Assembly (NCBI GenBank): GCA_040882845.1
Contig: JBBEAM010000007.1
Span: forward strand, 1,116,001 to 1,180,000
Direction: 5' to 3'
Length of the DNA: 64,000 nt
Origin: JBBEAM01 sp040882845
Lineage (GTDB): Bacteria > Pseudomonadota > Alphaproteobacteria > Kiloniellales > DSM-21159
Each line of letters opens with the position of its first letter. Within the stretch, counting starts at the first letter, position 1. Position numbers and translations under genes: made by a program. The notes beneath the pieces are model-generated. The model searched no databases and had not been told where the DNA came from. It saw nothing but the letters and a program-made list of their open reading frames with translations. Below are positions 28,506 to 37,481 of this stretch, one piece after another.

Positions 28506-29137
28506 TGGCGCAGCGTCTGTCCTATCTCAAGGAAACCCCGTCGCAGACCGCCGGGCCCTATGTGCATATCGGCCTCACTCCGCAGGTCGCAGGCGTCGAA
28601 GGCGTCTATCCAGAAGACCCAGGCCTTGCCATCGCCGGACCCGAGGCCAAGGGCCAGCGCATCCGCATCGAGGGGCGTATCTTCGATGGCCAGGGGGATA
28701 TCCTGCGCGATGCCCTGGTCGAGTTGTGGCAAGCCGATGCCGCCGGCATCTACAAATCGCCCAACGATCCGCGCGCGGAGTCCTGCGATCCCGCTGTGCT
28801 GGGTTGGGGCCGCGCGGCGACTGATTTAAAGACTGGCGTCTTCGCCTTCGACACAGTGAAGCCGGGACCTGTGCCCGGGCCCGGGCAATCCATCATGGCG
28901 CCCCATGTCTCCCTCTGGATTGTCGCGCGGGGCATCAACCTCGGCCTCGCGACCCGGATGTACTTCCCGGACGAGGAAGCGGCCAATGCCGCCGATCCGA
29001 TCCTCGGCAAGGTACTGCCGCCGGCACGGCGCGAGACGCTGATCGCCAGCGCCGAGCAGAGCGACGCAGCGGCCCTGCGCTATCGCTTCGAGATCCGGCT
29101 GCAGGGCGAAGACGAAACCGTGTTCTTCGACTGCTGA
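28505..29137 (+). CDS. pcaG: Protocatechuate 3,4-dioxygenase alpha subunit, GTG start
   Basis: 210 residues. The alpha subunit shapes the active site of the alpha-beta protomer but binds no iron. Its start ETPSQTAGPYVHIGLTP is the classic PcaG N-terminus, followed by IRIEGRIFDGQGDILRDALVELWQADAAG and APHVSLWIVARGINLGLATRMYFPDE, where the iron-ligand residues of PcaH are replaced. The GTG start overlaps the pcaH TAG by one base. It ends in RYRFEIRLQGEDETVFFDC. Confidence 0.94.
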   Translation: MAQRLSYLKETPSQTAGPYVHIGLTPQVAGVEGVYPEDPGLAIAGPEAKGQRIRIEGRIFDGQGDILRDALVELWQADAAGIYKSPNDPRAESCDPAVLGWGRAATDLKTGVFAFDTVKPGPVPGPGQSIMAPHVSLWIVARGINLGLATRMYFPDEEAANAADPILGKVLPPARRETLIASAEQSDAAALRYRFEIRLQGEDETVFFDC

Positions 29138-29144
29138 CAGCGCC

Positions 29145-30479
29145 ATGCCCAGCGTTCCGCCCAGCTATCTCTCCGGCCTGCTCGGCGATCCCGAGGTAGA
29201 AGCCCTGCTGTCCGGCGAGGCGATGCTGCGGGCGATGCTCGAGACCGAAGCCGTCTTGGCCGAAGCCCAGGCCGAGACCGGCGACATCCCGGCGGAAGCC
29301 GCCGAAGCCATTGCAGCCGCCGCACGCCGCCTGACCCTCGATCCCGAGGAACTGGCCGCGGCGACGCAGCGCGATGGCGTGCCGGTCCCCGCCTTGATCG
29401 GCAGGCTCCGCGACGCGGTCCCGCAGCCTCACGGCCACTACGCCCACTGGGGCGCGACCAGCCAGGATATCCTCGACACCGCGACAGTGCTGACGCTCGG
29501 CAACGCGCTCGAGACTTGCGCCGGCCGGCTTGAAGGCATCATAGCGGCGCTCGCGGGGCTTGCCGACTGCCATCGCTCCACCGTCATGGCGGCGCGCACC
29601 CGGGGGCAGCAGGCGACTCTAACCAGTTTCGGGCTCAAGACCGCCGGTTGGCTGCTGCCGCTGATCCGCTGGCGCGACCGGCTGCCGGCCGTACAGCAAG
29701 ACCTGCTGGTGGTCTCCCTCGGCGGCGCCAGTGGCACCCAGGCGGCGCTCGGCAAAAAGGCCCGTGCGGTCGAGACCGGTATGGCGCAACGCCTCGGCCT
29801 CAGCCTTTCCACCCTGCCCTGGCACGTGCAGCGCGACGGCCCGGTACAGGCCGGCGCCTGGCTGGCTGGACTTGCCGGGTCTCTGGCGAAGATCGCTGGC
29901 GACGTTGCGGAGCTCTGCTCCTCAGAGATCGGCGAGCTGCAGCTCGCGGGCGCCGGCGGCTCCTCGACCATGCCGAACAAGCAGAACCCGACCCGTGCCG
30001 AGGCCATTCAGGCGCTCGCCGGCCAGGCCTTCGATCTGCACGCTGCCGTGCAGCGCAGCGCCCTGCACCGGCAAGAGCGCGGCGGGGTGGCCTGGTTCAC
30101 CGAGTGGCTGAGCCTGCCGCCGCTCGCCGTCGCCACGGCCGCGGCGCTGCGCCATAGCCTCTCCCTGCTCGACGCCCTGGAGGTGGACGCAGCGCGGATG
30201 CGCGCCAACGTCGAGGCGTCCAATGGCCTATTGCTGGCCGAGGCCGCGAGCTTCGCGCTCGCCGAGCAGCTGCCCCGCGGCGAAGCCCAGGAGCTGGTCA
30301 AGCAGGCCTGTTCCGAAAGCCTGGAAAGCGGCACCCATCTTCTGGATAGTCTCGCCGCCAAGAGTTCGGCGGCGATCGATTGGCAGGCGCTGCGAGACCC
30401 GGCCCGGCAGCTGGGCAATGCCGAAGAGATGATCGACCGCGCCCTCGCCGCCGCGAAGAACACCGAGGAGGAGACATGA
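29145..30479 (+). CDS. pcaB: 3-carboxy-cis,cis-muconate cycloisomerase
   Basis: 444 residues, fumarase/aspartase superfamily. It cyclises 3-carboxymuconate to 4-carboxymuconolactone. Conserved blocks: HYAHWGATSQDILDTATVL, MAARTRGQQATLTSFGLK, LGGASGTQAALGKKA, and the mobile signature loop GGSSTMPNKQNPTRAEAI with the catalytic Ser. It lies seven bases after pcaG and overlaps the BKACE gene by four bases. Adenylosuccinate-lyase-like alternatives are excluded by the pca context and by the PcaB-type start (PPSYLSGLLGDPEVEALLSGEA). Confidence 0.94.
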   Translation: MPSVPPSYLSGLLGDPEVEALLSGEAMLRAMLETEAVLAEAQAETGDIPAEAAEAIAAAARRLTLDPEELAAATQRDGVPVPALIGRLRDAVPQPHGHYAHWGATSQDILDTATVLTLGNALETCAGRLEGIIAALAGLADCHRSTVMAARTRGQQATLTSFGLKTAGWLLPLIRWRDRLPAVQQDLLVVSLGGASGTQAALGKKARAVETGMAQRLGLSLSTLPWHVQRDGPVQAGAWLAGLAGSLAKIAGDVAELCSSEIGELQLAGAGGSSTMPNKQNPTRAEAIQALAGQAFDLHAAVQRSALHRQERGGVAWFTEWLSLPPLAVATAAALRHSLSLLDALEVDAARMRANVEASNGLLLAEAASFALAEQLPRGEAQELVKQACSESLESGTHLLDSLAAKSSAAIDWQALRDPARQLGNAEEMIDRALAAAKNTEEET

Positions 30480-31303
30480 CCACCCCTGCCATCATCACCG
30501 TCGCCATCACCGGCTCCGTGCCGCGCAAGGAGAACAATCCCGCCGTGCCGATCACCGTCGCCGAGCAGGTGGAGTCGACCCAGGAGGCCTTCGAGGCCGG
30601 CGCCACCCTGGCCCACTGTCATGTGCGCAACGACGACGGCACCACAACCTCGGATCCCGAGAAGTTCGGCCGCCTGCTGGAGGGCCTGCGCAAGCACTGT
30701 CCCGGCATGATCGTGCAGTTCTCCACCGGCGGGCGTTCGGGCAAAGGCGAGGAGCGCGGCGGCATGATCGGCCTCAAGCCGGACATGGCATCCCTGGCGA
30801 CCGGATCCTGCAACTTCCCGACCCGGGTCTATGACAACTCGCCAGACCTGATCGACATGCTGGCGGAGAAAATGCGCGAAAACGGCGTCAAACCGGAGGT
30901 CGAGGCCTTCGATCTCTCAATGATCTTCAAGGCGGTGGAGATGGAAAAGACCGGCAAGATCGCCGGTCCGTTGCATGTGCAGTTCGTCATGGGTGTGAAG
31001 AACGCCATGCCGGTCGACCGCCCGAGCTTCGACTTCTACGTCGATAATCTGCAGCGCCTGGCGCCCGAAGCGACCTGGACCGGCGCCGGGATCGGCAAGG
31101 ACCAGATCACCCTGGTCGAGTGGTCCCTGGAACGTGGCGGCCATGTCCGCACCGGGCTGGAGGACAACATCCGCCTCGACCGGGACACCCTGGCCCCCTC
31201 CAACGCCGCCCTGGTCAAGCAGGCTGCGGAGCTCTGCCCCCAGTACAGCCGCCATCCGGCCAGCGTCGAGGAGGCGCGGAAGCTGCTGCACCTGGCAGCC
31301 TAG
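30476..31303 (+). CDS. BKACE-family beta-keto acid cleavage enzyme (DUF849), candidate beta-ketoadipate:acetyl-CoA enzyme
   Basis: 275 residues. BKACE proteins are zinc TIM barrels that react a beta-keto acid with acetyl-CoA to give acetoacetate and a new acyl-CoA. Motifs: IITVAITGSVPRKENNPAVP, the first zinc pair in LAHCHVRNDDG, VQFSTGGRSG, PEVEAFDLSMIF, VQFVMGVKNAMP, and WTGAGIGKDQITLVEWSLERGGHVRTGLEDN with a further His. All look intact. The start overlaps the pcaB stop (ATGA), so it is translationally coupled to the protocatechuate pathway. With pcaIJ and pcaF missing nearby, the expected substrate is beta-ketoadipate, which would give succinyl-CoA plus acetoacetate. That activity is inferred from position. 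Confidence 0.85.
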   Translation: MTTPAIITVAITGSVPRKENNPAVPITVAEQVESTQEAFEAGATLAHCHVRNDDGTTTSDPEKFGRLLEGLRKHCPGMIVQFSTGGRSGKGEERGGMIGLKPDMASLATGSCNFPTRVYDNSPDLIDMLAEKMRENGVKPEVEAFDLSMIFKAVEMEKTGKIAGPLHVQFVMGVKNAMPVDRPSFDFYVDNLQRLAPEATWTGAGIGKDQITLVEWSLERGGHVRTGLEDNIRLDRDTLAPSNAALVKQAAELCPQYSRHPASVEEARKLLHLAA

Positions 31304-32436
31304 ATCTCCACCGCCGCCATGTGATTGTCCCAGCGCGCGGACTCGAGAAAATCCGAGACGATCCGCCGGCTGCTGCCGCGTCTTGCGTCGACCTCCAGCG
31401 CGCCGCCGCGCCCGCTGCTGGCGATGAAGCTGCCCGGCTTGCCTGCAGGAGCGATGCCGCAGACGTCGGGAAATTCGATCTTCGAGAGGAATTTCCCTGC
31501 ACTCACGTCCCAGAAGGCAACCAGCCCGCCGCGCGGCGAGGAAACCGCAAGCACCCGGCCCTCCACGTCGAAGACCGTGCTGCCGCAGTAGTGATCCATG
31601 GCTTTGGTCACAGACGGCATGTCGTCAAGGATCTGCGCCTGCTCCCTCCCCCGATGGGTGAAGACCAGGGGGACGGTGTCGCCCTTGGGACCTTCGTACT
31701 GCATCGCGACGGCGACCCTGTCTTCCGCCCCCAGCGCGAGATGCCGGATCGAAAGCTGGTGCAGCTCCGGGGCCAGCTTCACCTCCTGCAGAAGACTGCC
31801 GTCGCGCCGGTCGATGTAAGCCAGCGAAGGCGCCATGGTCGGAACGTTGAGCTTGACCCGCGGTAGGTCCGGCCGGGTCTGGATGCCACCGTTGGCGACG
31901 GCGAGGGTGGTGCCGTCGGACAGCAGCTTGACGTCGTGCGGACCGGCACCGTGGGAGGGCAGCTCACCGACCCGCGCATAGCCGGCCGTAGCATCGTAGA
32001 CGCCGAGCACGCCGCGCCCGGCCGCAAAGTCGTTTTCCGGCGCATAGAGCATGCGCCCGCCGGCGCTGAAGACGCCATGGCCGTAGAAATGCCGGTCCTC
32101 TGGCGCGGCAATCTCCCGCAGCAGCTTTCCCCCGCGCAGATCCACCACCTTCGCAAAGGCGCCGGGCCGTCGGGCGAAGAACACCGCCTCACCGCCGCTG
32201 GGACGCACCGCCAGGGAATGGCCGCGGCCCGGCAGGGCCAGGTCGAAGGCCGGCGCGCCGGTTTCTGAAAAGCCGCTGATGCGAAAGCTTCCGTCCTCGG
32301 CGGCGCGGGCGCTGAGGTAGAGGCGCTTGTGCCCCTGCTGCGCGGCGGCACGCAGCCGAGCCGGCCAAAGCGGCCAAGCTGCGCCGCCTGCCAGCAGCGC
32401 GAGAAGGGTTCTGCGATCAATCTCCATCGAGGGCAT
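31300..32436 (-). CDS. DUF1513 beta-propeller-like protein of the imelysin iron cassette
   Basis: 378 residues. A Tat-like leader (MEIDRRTLLALLAGGAAWPLW) predicts export to the periplasm. The mature part shows repeated blades with short hydrophobic strands and G-D turns (SLAVRPSGGEAVFFARRPG, RLLYAPEND-like, DVKLLSDGTTLAVANGG, VFDVEGRVLAVSSPRGG), suggesting a beta-propeller. The family is uncharacterised but occurs with imelysin and di-heme oxidoreductase genes, as here. I chose the ATG at 32436, which has a GGTGGG site; an ATG three codons later has none. It overlaps the upstream imelysin gene by 20 bp. Its TAG stop shares CTAG with the convergent BKACE stop. Confidence 0.82.
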   Translation of the reverse strand: MPSMEIDRRTLLALLAGGAAWPLWPARLRAAAQQGHKRLYLSARAAEDGSFRISGFSETGAPAFDLALPGRGHSLAVRPSGGEAVFFARRPGAFAKVVDLRGGKLLREIAAPEDRHFYGHGVFSAGGRMLYAPENDFAAGRGVLGVYDATAGYARVGELPSHGAGPHDVKLLSDGTTLAVANGGIQTRPDLPRVKLNVPTMAPSLAYIDRRDGSLLQEVKLAPELHQLSIRHLALGAEDRVAVAMQYEGPKGDTVPLVFTHRGREQAQILDDMPSVTKAMDHYCGSTVFDVEGRVLAVSSPRGGLVAFWDVSAGKFLSKIEFPDVCGIAPAGKPGSFIASSGRGGALEVDARRGSSRRIVSDFLESARWDNHMAAVEI

Positions 32437-33556
32437 TGAAACCCACCGATACTTCGAGGGCTTGGGCCACCCGGGTCTTGACGATCTGCTTCAGCGCCAG
32501 GACCTGGGTCAGGAGTTTTTCGACCTTGGGGCGGTTGGCCGGGTCGGCCACCGCCTCCGCCAGTGGCTGATCTATCGAGCGGGCATTCGCTAAAGTCTGA
32601 TCGAAGGCCTTGCGCATCAGCGGATCGAGATCGGCGTCGCTGCCGCTTGCGGCCACCAGTTGGCTCAAGCCAGACCCGTCCTCGCCGTGATAGAGCGCCT
32701 GCAGGGCTTCCAGATTGAGCAGGATGTTGCGCAGCGCCCGTTTGGCGAGCGGCGTCTCGACCAGCTTGGGCTCCGCCGTTTCGGCGCTTACCCCGACGAC
32801 CGGCTTAAGCTTGGCGTCTGCGATGAGCTGGAGCTGGTCGTGCAGCGACTTGAAAAATACCAGCGTCGCGTCCTGGTGAGTCGCGAAATAGGGATTGTCC
32901 GGCCCGGGCTGCTTGAGTGTGGCGAGGAAGGGTTCCGCACCTTCTTCCCAGTCGCGGCGGATATCGCTGGCAATCACCGAGAGGTTGCGGCCGATGGCGC
33001 GCAGCAGGTTGCAGCGGCCGACCTCGCCCTGCCTCTGTCCGTCGAGTGCGGCTTCGCTATAGATCAGCACCTCGGCGGCGGGCAAGCCCTGGACGGCAAC
33101 ACCGGCGGTGCCGAAGCTTTCCTCGGTCAGCCGCGCGGGATCGTTCTGGGACAGGAGGTCCCCGACCAATTCGACAAAGCGCCCCTGGGCCTGCGGCCAG
33201 AAGGCAATACGGTAGGCGCGCAGGAACAACTCCGCGGGCCCGAAGCGCAGGTGCTGTACGCCCATCCAGGCATCCATGACCTCATCGAAACCCGCTTGCA
33301 GCGCCCCATCGTCGCTTTGCCCCGACGCCTTGCAGAAATCCTCCGTCACCTCCGCGAACTTCGCCGCCGCCTCGGCGAAGTTCCGGTAACGCGGCAGGAC
33401 GTGGCTTTCCGCCAAGGCCGCATTGACCTCGGCATAGGCTTCCTCGCTCAACGCGTTCTCGGCCAAAGAGACCTGGGCAGGCAGTAGAAGAGAGAAAGCC
33501 AGCAGTAGAGAAAAAACCTGGCGCAGCAAAACGTGAATCAAAGTCCGTTCCTTCAT
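32417..33556 (-). CDS. Imelysin-family protein, second copy
   Basis: 379 residues. The start at 33556 overlaps the di-heme gene stop by four bases and begins a signal peptide (KERTLIHVLLRQVFSLLLAFSLLLPAQVSLA). The mature protein is alpha-helical, with the imelysin repeat pattern VMDAWMGVQHLRFGPAELFLRAYRIAFWPQAQG, and FGTAGVAVQGLPAAEVLIYSEAAL in the position of the GxHxxE motif of classical imelysins. Here it reads G-L-P-A-A-E, so the His is lost. This is the divergent imelysin that usually accompanies the canonical copy. It probably acts in the periplasm in iron or heme uptake; the biochemical function is not established. Confidence 0.82.
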   Translation of the reverse strand: MKERTLIHVLLRQVFSLLLAFSLLLPAQVSLAENALSEEAYAEVNAALAESHVLPRYRNFAEAAAKFAEVTEDFCKASGQSDDGALQAGFDEVMDAWMGVQHLRFGPAELFLRAYRIAFWPQAQGRFVELVGDLLSQNDPARLTEESFGTAGVAVQGLPAAEVLIYSEAALDGQRQGEVGRCNLLRAIGRNLSVIASDIRRDWEEGAEPFLATLKQPGPDNPYFATHQDATLVFFKSLHDQLQLIADAKLKPVVGVSAETAEPKLVETPLAKRALRNILLNLEALQALYHGEDGSGLSQLVAASGSDADLDPLMRKAFDQTLANARSIDQPLAEAVADPANRPKVEKLLTQVLALKQIVKTRVAQALEVSVGFNALDGD

Positions 33557-35067
33557 AGAGATTTCAAAAAGGCGATCAGTGCCGCGCGCTCTTCCCGGCT
33601 CATCCCAACCACCTTCTCCCTCGCCGCCTCGGCTTCGCCGCCATGCCAGAGAATGGCTTCCAGCAGGCTGCGGGCGCGCCCGTCGTGCAGAAACAGACTG
33701 TGGCCGCTCACGGTCTCGGTCAGGCCGATGCCCCAAAGCGGCGCCGTGCGCCACTCACGCCCCGAGGCCTCGCCTTCCGGGCGGTTGTCGGCCAGTCCCT
33801 CGCCCATGTCGTGCAGCAAGAGGTCGCTATAGGGCCAGATCAACTGGAATGACTGCTCTTCTCCCAGAGAGTCCCGCCGTGTCACGAACTTCGGCCGGTG
33901 GCAGGCGATGCAGCCGGACTCATAGAACAGCCGCTTTCCTCTCAGCACCTGACGATCCTCGATGTCGCGCCGCGCCGGAACCGCCAGATTGCGGCTGTAA
34001 AAGACCAGTGCATCGAAAAGCTCCTGCTGAGCCTCAACGGTGTCGTCCTCCGCGCTGCCGCCGTGCGGCGCGGTAAGGCAGTCCTTCTGCGCAGCGCTGC
34101 AGTCGCCATAGGGTCGGGGCAGCGCCGGCGTCGAGATGCCGATGTCGCCGCGAAAAGCGTGCGCCGCCTGCTGCGCCACGCTCGGCTTGCCGGCTTTCCA
34201 GCCGAAGCGCCCAAGCGCCGCTGCCTCGGCGAAATCGTCCCAGACGAAGTTGGGCTTGCCGGAGATGCCATCACCGTCGCTGTCCTCGGGATCGGCCAGG
34301 GCAAGGATATCTTCCTGGGGGATGGCCTCGAGCAGGCCGACGCCGATCATCGGCGGCGCGACTCGCGGCGAGATCATGGTCTCGGGATGCAGCGGGCCGT
34401 AGTTGAGCCCGGCGATATCGTAGCTCGGGCGCCGCAGAACGATCACCTCGCCATCGGACAGCGTCACCGGATAGTCCTCATAGGCGATCTGCATCTCGCC
34501 TTCGGCAAGCAGTCCCTGGATCGAAAAATTCTGCAGCTGCCCGCCATAGGTCGGTTCGGAGATCGTCGCTTCACGCTGCGTGGCAAGGGCTTGCCGCTGC
34601 TCCGCGTTCTGCGGCGGGATCGACAGCCGCAGGAACATCGACACCCCCTTCTCGCCCTCGCCTGGCGGATGGCCGCGCCCATCCTTGAGATGGCAGCGTT
34701 GGCAGGAGCGCGCGTTGAACAGCGGACCCAGCCCATCCGAAGAGGCCGTCGAGCTGGGCGCGGAAACCCAGATCTTCTTGAAGATGCCGTTGCCAACCTT
34801 GAAGTCGAGCTCGCGCTCGAAAGGCATATTGCCGGAGGGCTGGGAGAAGATATCCCGGTTGATCTCCTTGAATACCGTCCCGGCTCCGCCCGGGCGGAGT
34901 TCGAATTTCTCCGGCTGGGTGAAGTCCGCCGTCGGCCGGGTAACGGCGGCAATGCGCGCGCTATCCGCGCTGCGGTCCGCGCCATAGGCGAAGGCGCCGA
35001 CAACCGCCAGGTTCAGCCCAACGAAGGGGGCGATGGATCGCGACAGCCAGGATGTGAGCGCAGACAT
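33553..35067 (-). CDS. Di-heme oxidoreductase family protein (c-type cytochrome)
   Basis: 504 residues. An N-terminal membrane/signal segment (SIAPFVGLNLAVVGAFAYGA) is followed by a large periplasmic domain with two c-type heme sites: CQRCH near residue 130 and CIACH near residue 385. This is the arrangement of the MauG/cytochrome-c-peroxidase-related di-heme oxidoreductases. FNARSCQRCHLKDGRG and FYESGCIACHRPKF flank the sites, and a DSDGDGISGKPN loop resembles a calcium site. The ATG at 35067 was chosen because the longer frame upstream is Arg/Pro-rich and unlike any leader. In this operon it may oxidise iron or reduce a ligand for the imelysin partners; the reaction is unknown. Confidence 0.86.
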   Translation of the reverse strand: MSALTSWLSRSIAPFVGLNLAVVGAFAYGADRSADSARIAAVTRPTADFTQPEKFELRPGGAGTVFKEINRDIFSQPSGNMPFERELDFKVGNGIFKKIWVSAPSSTASSDGLGPLFNARSCQRCHLKDGRGHPPGEGEKGVSMFLRLSIPPQNAEQRQALATQREATISEPTYGGQLQNFSIQGLLAEGEMQIAYEDYPVTLSDGEVIVLRRPSYDIAGLNYGPLHPETMISPRVAPPMIGVGLLEAIPQEDILALADPEDSDGDGISGKPNFVWDDFAEAAALGRFGWKAGKPSVAQQAAHAFRGDIGISTPALPRPYGDCSAAQKDCLTAPHGGSAEDDTVEAQQELFDALVFYSRNLAVPARRDIEDRQVLRGKRLFYESGCIACHRPKFVTRRDSLGEEQSFQLIWPYSDLLLHDMGEGLADNRPEGEASGREWRTAPLWGIGLTETVSGHSLFLHDGRARSLLEAILWHGGEAEAAREKVVGMSREERAALIAFLKSL

Positions 35068-35128
35068 GGGCCTTAGTCGATGCCGGGGGGGGCGGAGGCA
35101 TCTTAGCGCTCCCGCCTCCCCCAGCCTA

Positions 35129-36403
35129 TTACTCGAAAACCGCCTCCGGATTGTCGAGGCTGTCGGACCCCTCGACCGCGATCGGCTGCAGCCCGAGTTC
35201 GGCGACAACCGCTTCGATGGTCCTGGTTTGAGCAGTCAGGGAATCGATCGCCGCCTGAACCACCGCATTGCCCTCGGCATTGTCCGGTCCGATCATCTGA
35301 TCGTAGGCCTCGACGGTCTCTGCGCGCTCTTTCAGCGCCCCCATAGCCGCCTCGCTGGCGTGCAGCTTCGCCAGCATTTCGGCGTTTACCTCAGGGGCGG
35401 TCGCGGCCAGCAGATGAGTCAACGCCGGCCCGACGATCTTGCGTCCGTCGATCCGGGTGTAGGTGCCGGTATAGACATTCAGCATCCCCACGACATCGAA
35501 GTAGTGGCTGTTGTGGGTGTTGTCGGCGAAGCAGTCGTGTTCCTCTTCCGGGTCGTGCAGCATCAAGCCGAGTTGCATGCGCTCGCCGGCGAGTTCACCG
35601 TAGGAGAGGCTACCCATCCCCGTCAGGATCCGCGAAAGCCCCACGTCGGGATCGCCCTCGAGCAAGTCCGTCCGTGTCTCGCCGCCCGGCGCCCACTGCG
35701 CGGCCATCCAGGTCAGGTCGTCGATCAGCAGCTCCGTCGCCGTGGCGAGGTACGCCGCGCGGCGCTCGCAGTCAGCGTTCTGGCAGTCCGCGCCGGAGGC
35801 ATAGTCCTTCCAGCTCCGCTCGCCGGCGCCCGCGCCGGTGCCGTTCAGATCCTGTCCCCAGAGCAGGAACTCGACGGCGTGATAGCCGGTGGCGACATTG
35901 GCCTCGACCCCGCCGAGCTCGTGAAGTTCCTGCTGCAGCAGATCCTTGGTGATCACAGAAACGTCGAGCGTCTCGCCGCCCAGCTTAATTTCGTTGTTGG
36001 CGATCACATTGGCTGCATAGACAGGGTTGTCCTCGGAGCTGTCGCCATAGCCACTGGCGACGTAGTCGATCATCCCCTCGTCGAGCGGCCAGGCGTTGAC
36101 CTTGCCCTCCCAGTCGTCGACCACGGCATTGCCGAAGCGATAGACCTCGGTCTGCATGTAGGGGTCGCGTGCCGCAAGCCAGGCTTGACGCGCGCCCGTC
36201 ATCGACGCCTCAGAGGGCGATTCCAGCAGCTTCGCGATCGCGGCGCGCAGTTCACGTGCACGAATCAGCGAGTCCTCATAGCCGGCATGGGCGATGTCGG
36301 CGTAGGTCTCCAGGATGTCGCGCTTCTCCGGCGCCGCCTGGGCGGTCGACGCGGCAACCGCAAATGCGGCCCCCATCACAATCGACGTGATCCATCTGTT
36401 CAT
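35129..36403 (-). CDS. Imelysin-family (M75-like) periplasmic protein
   Basis: 424 residues. The ATG at 36403 follows AAGGAG and begins a signal peptide (NRWITSIVMGAAFAVAASTAQA). The canonical imelysin motif GxHxxE is present as GYHAVEFLLWGQDL, together with AVNAWPLDEG-like and YGDSSEDNPVYAANVIANNEI, and DNTHNSHYFDVVGMLNVYTG. The family includes insulin-cleaving membrane protease ICMP and the EfeO-type iron-binding proteins, and is commonly iron-regulated. It is the first structural gene after tonB in the operon. Iron binding via the GxHxxE residues is the likeliest role, as peptidase activity is doubtful for most members. Confidence 0.9.
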   Translation of the reverse strand: MNRWITSIVMGAAFAVAASTAQAAPEKRDILETYADIAHAGYEDSLIRARELRAAIAKLLESPSEASMTGARQAWLAARDPYMQTEVYRFGNAVVDDWEGKVNAWPLDEGMIDYVASGYGDSSEDNPVYAANVIANNEIKLGGETLDVSVITKDLLQQELHELGGVEANVATGYHAVEFLLWGQDLNGTGAGAGERSWKDYASGADCQNADCERRAAYLATATELLIDDLTWMAAQWAPGGETRTDLLEGDPDVGLSRILTGMGSLSYGELAGERMQLGLMLHDPEEEHDCFADNTHNSHYFDVVGMLNVYTGTYTRIDGRKIVGPALTHLLAATAPEVNAEMLAKLHASEAAMGALKERAETVEAYDQMIGPDNAEGNAVVQAAIDSLTAQTRTIEAVVAELGLQPIAVEGSDSLDNPEAVFE

Positions 36404-36473
36404 TTCGCTACTCCTTTTCACATTCGCTGGCAGCCTCCGCCAGCTTTGGCCTCGGATTTCGATTCCTCGTCCG

Positions 36474-37481
36474 TCAGCGCAGAAAGAACTGCACCGGAAC
36501 GATCAGTTCCAGGCGGGCCTGCCGCATTTCCTCTGGCATCCTGGGCAGCGGCTGTGCGCGTTGGATCATCTCCTCGACCGCATGGTCGAGCAGGTCGTAG
36601 CCGGAGCTCTGCTTGAGCCGGTAGTCCAGCACGCGCCCGTTACGATCCATGACGAAGAACAGCAGGACCGTGCCTTCCTGACGGCGCTGCCGCGCATGGC
36701 GCGGATATTCCTTATGCCGCTCGAGCCAGGCCTGAAGGCGCGCCATATAGTCGGCGACCTCACCGGGATTGCCGCCGCCGCTGGAATCGCTGGCGCTGCC
36801 AGCCTCTGAGCTATCTTCGCTCCCGGCCTTGCCTCCCGCCCCGGCGCTCGATGGCGGCAGCTTTGCGGTCTGCTGCTGCGGCTTTTCGGAAGGCAAGGAG
36901 GATTTGGCCTGCTCGACCGGCTCGGGCTGCAGCTCTGGCTGCTGTTCAGCCACGGGCTTGGGCAGGTCGGCCGGCCGTACCTGCGGCAGCGGCGGCGCGG
37001 GCCGGGCCTCCGCTTCTAGCGCCTCTGGCTGCACGACAGCCTGAACCTCCTCGACTTCGCGCGGCTGCTCTGCCGTCTCCAACTCGACGACTTCGACCTC
37101 GGGAACCTCGACGGCCTCCGCCGTCTCCGGCTCTGGCGCTTGAGCAACGACTTCCCGAGGTTCGCGGGCTGCAGTCTCCTGCGCTTCGGCCTCGGTGACC
37201 TGCTTTGTCTGCGTCTGCTGCGCTGCCGCTTCCTCGGGCGGCAACGTAGTCTGCGCCTCGGCGGGTTCGCGCGTCTCGGCTTCAGCGATCTCCTCGACCG
37301 CCGAGGCGGCGCTGCCCGGCGCCCCGCCGGTCGGGCCCAGCGATACTTCGATTCCACCAATCCCTGAGCCGCGCGCGCCGACGACCGGCGCTTGCCAGAG
37401 AACGACTGCAGCGACGGCGGCATGCAGCAGTGCGGCGCCGATCAGCGCGATGCTCCAATGCCGGCGGCCGATCTGCATCAT
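36474..37481 (-). CDS. tonB: TonB-family energy transducer
   Basis: 335 residues. The layout is typical of TonB: a short cytoplasmic start, one membrane helix (WSIALIGAALLHAAVAAVVLW), and a long periplasmic spacer rich in Pro, Glu and Gln (about residues 50-230). The C-terminal domain contains YMARLQAWLERHKEYPRHARQRRQEGTV and VLDYRLKQSSGYDLLDHAVEEMIQRAQPLP. The spacer is Glu-heavy with the Pro-x-Val/Glu repeats that stiffen TonB. It carries proton-motive-force energy from ExbB/ExbD to outer-membrane receptors. It overlaps the preceding exbD by four bases. No TonB-dependent receptor gene is in the window. Confidence 0.9.
   Translation of the reverse strand: MMQIGRRHWSIALIGAALLHAAVAAVVLWQAPVVGARGSGIGGIEVSLGPTGGAPGSAASAVEEIAEAETREPAEAQTTLPPEEAAAQQTQTKQVTEAEAQETAAREPREVVAQAPEPETAEAVEVPEVEVVELETAEQPREVEEVQAVVQPEALEAEARPAPPLPQVRPADLPKPVAEQQPELQPEPVEQAKSSLPSEKPQQQTAKLPPSSAGAGGKAGSEDSSEAGSASDSSGGGNPGEVADYMARLQAWLERHKEYPRHARQRRQEGTVLLFFVMDRNGRVLDYRLKQSSGYDLLDHAVEEMIQRAQPLPRMPEEMRQARLELIVPVQFFLR

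Noticed and set aside
35033..36616. A 527-codon plus-strand frame opposite the imelysin gene
   Set aside because: The minus-strand frame has a signal peptide, GxHxxE and a ribosome site; the plus-strand frame has none.
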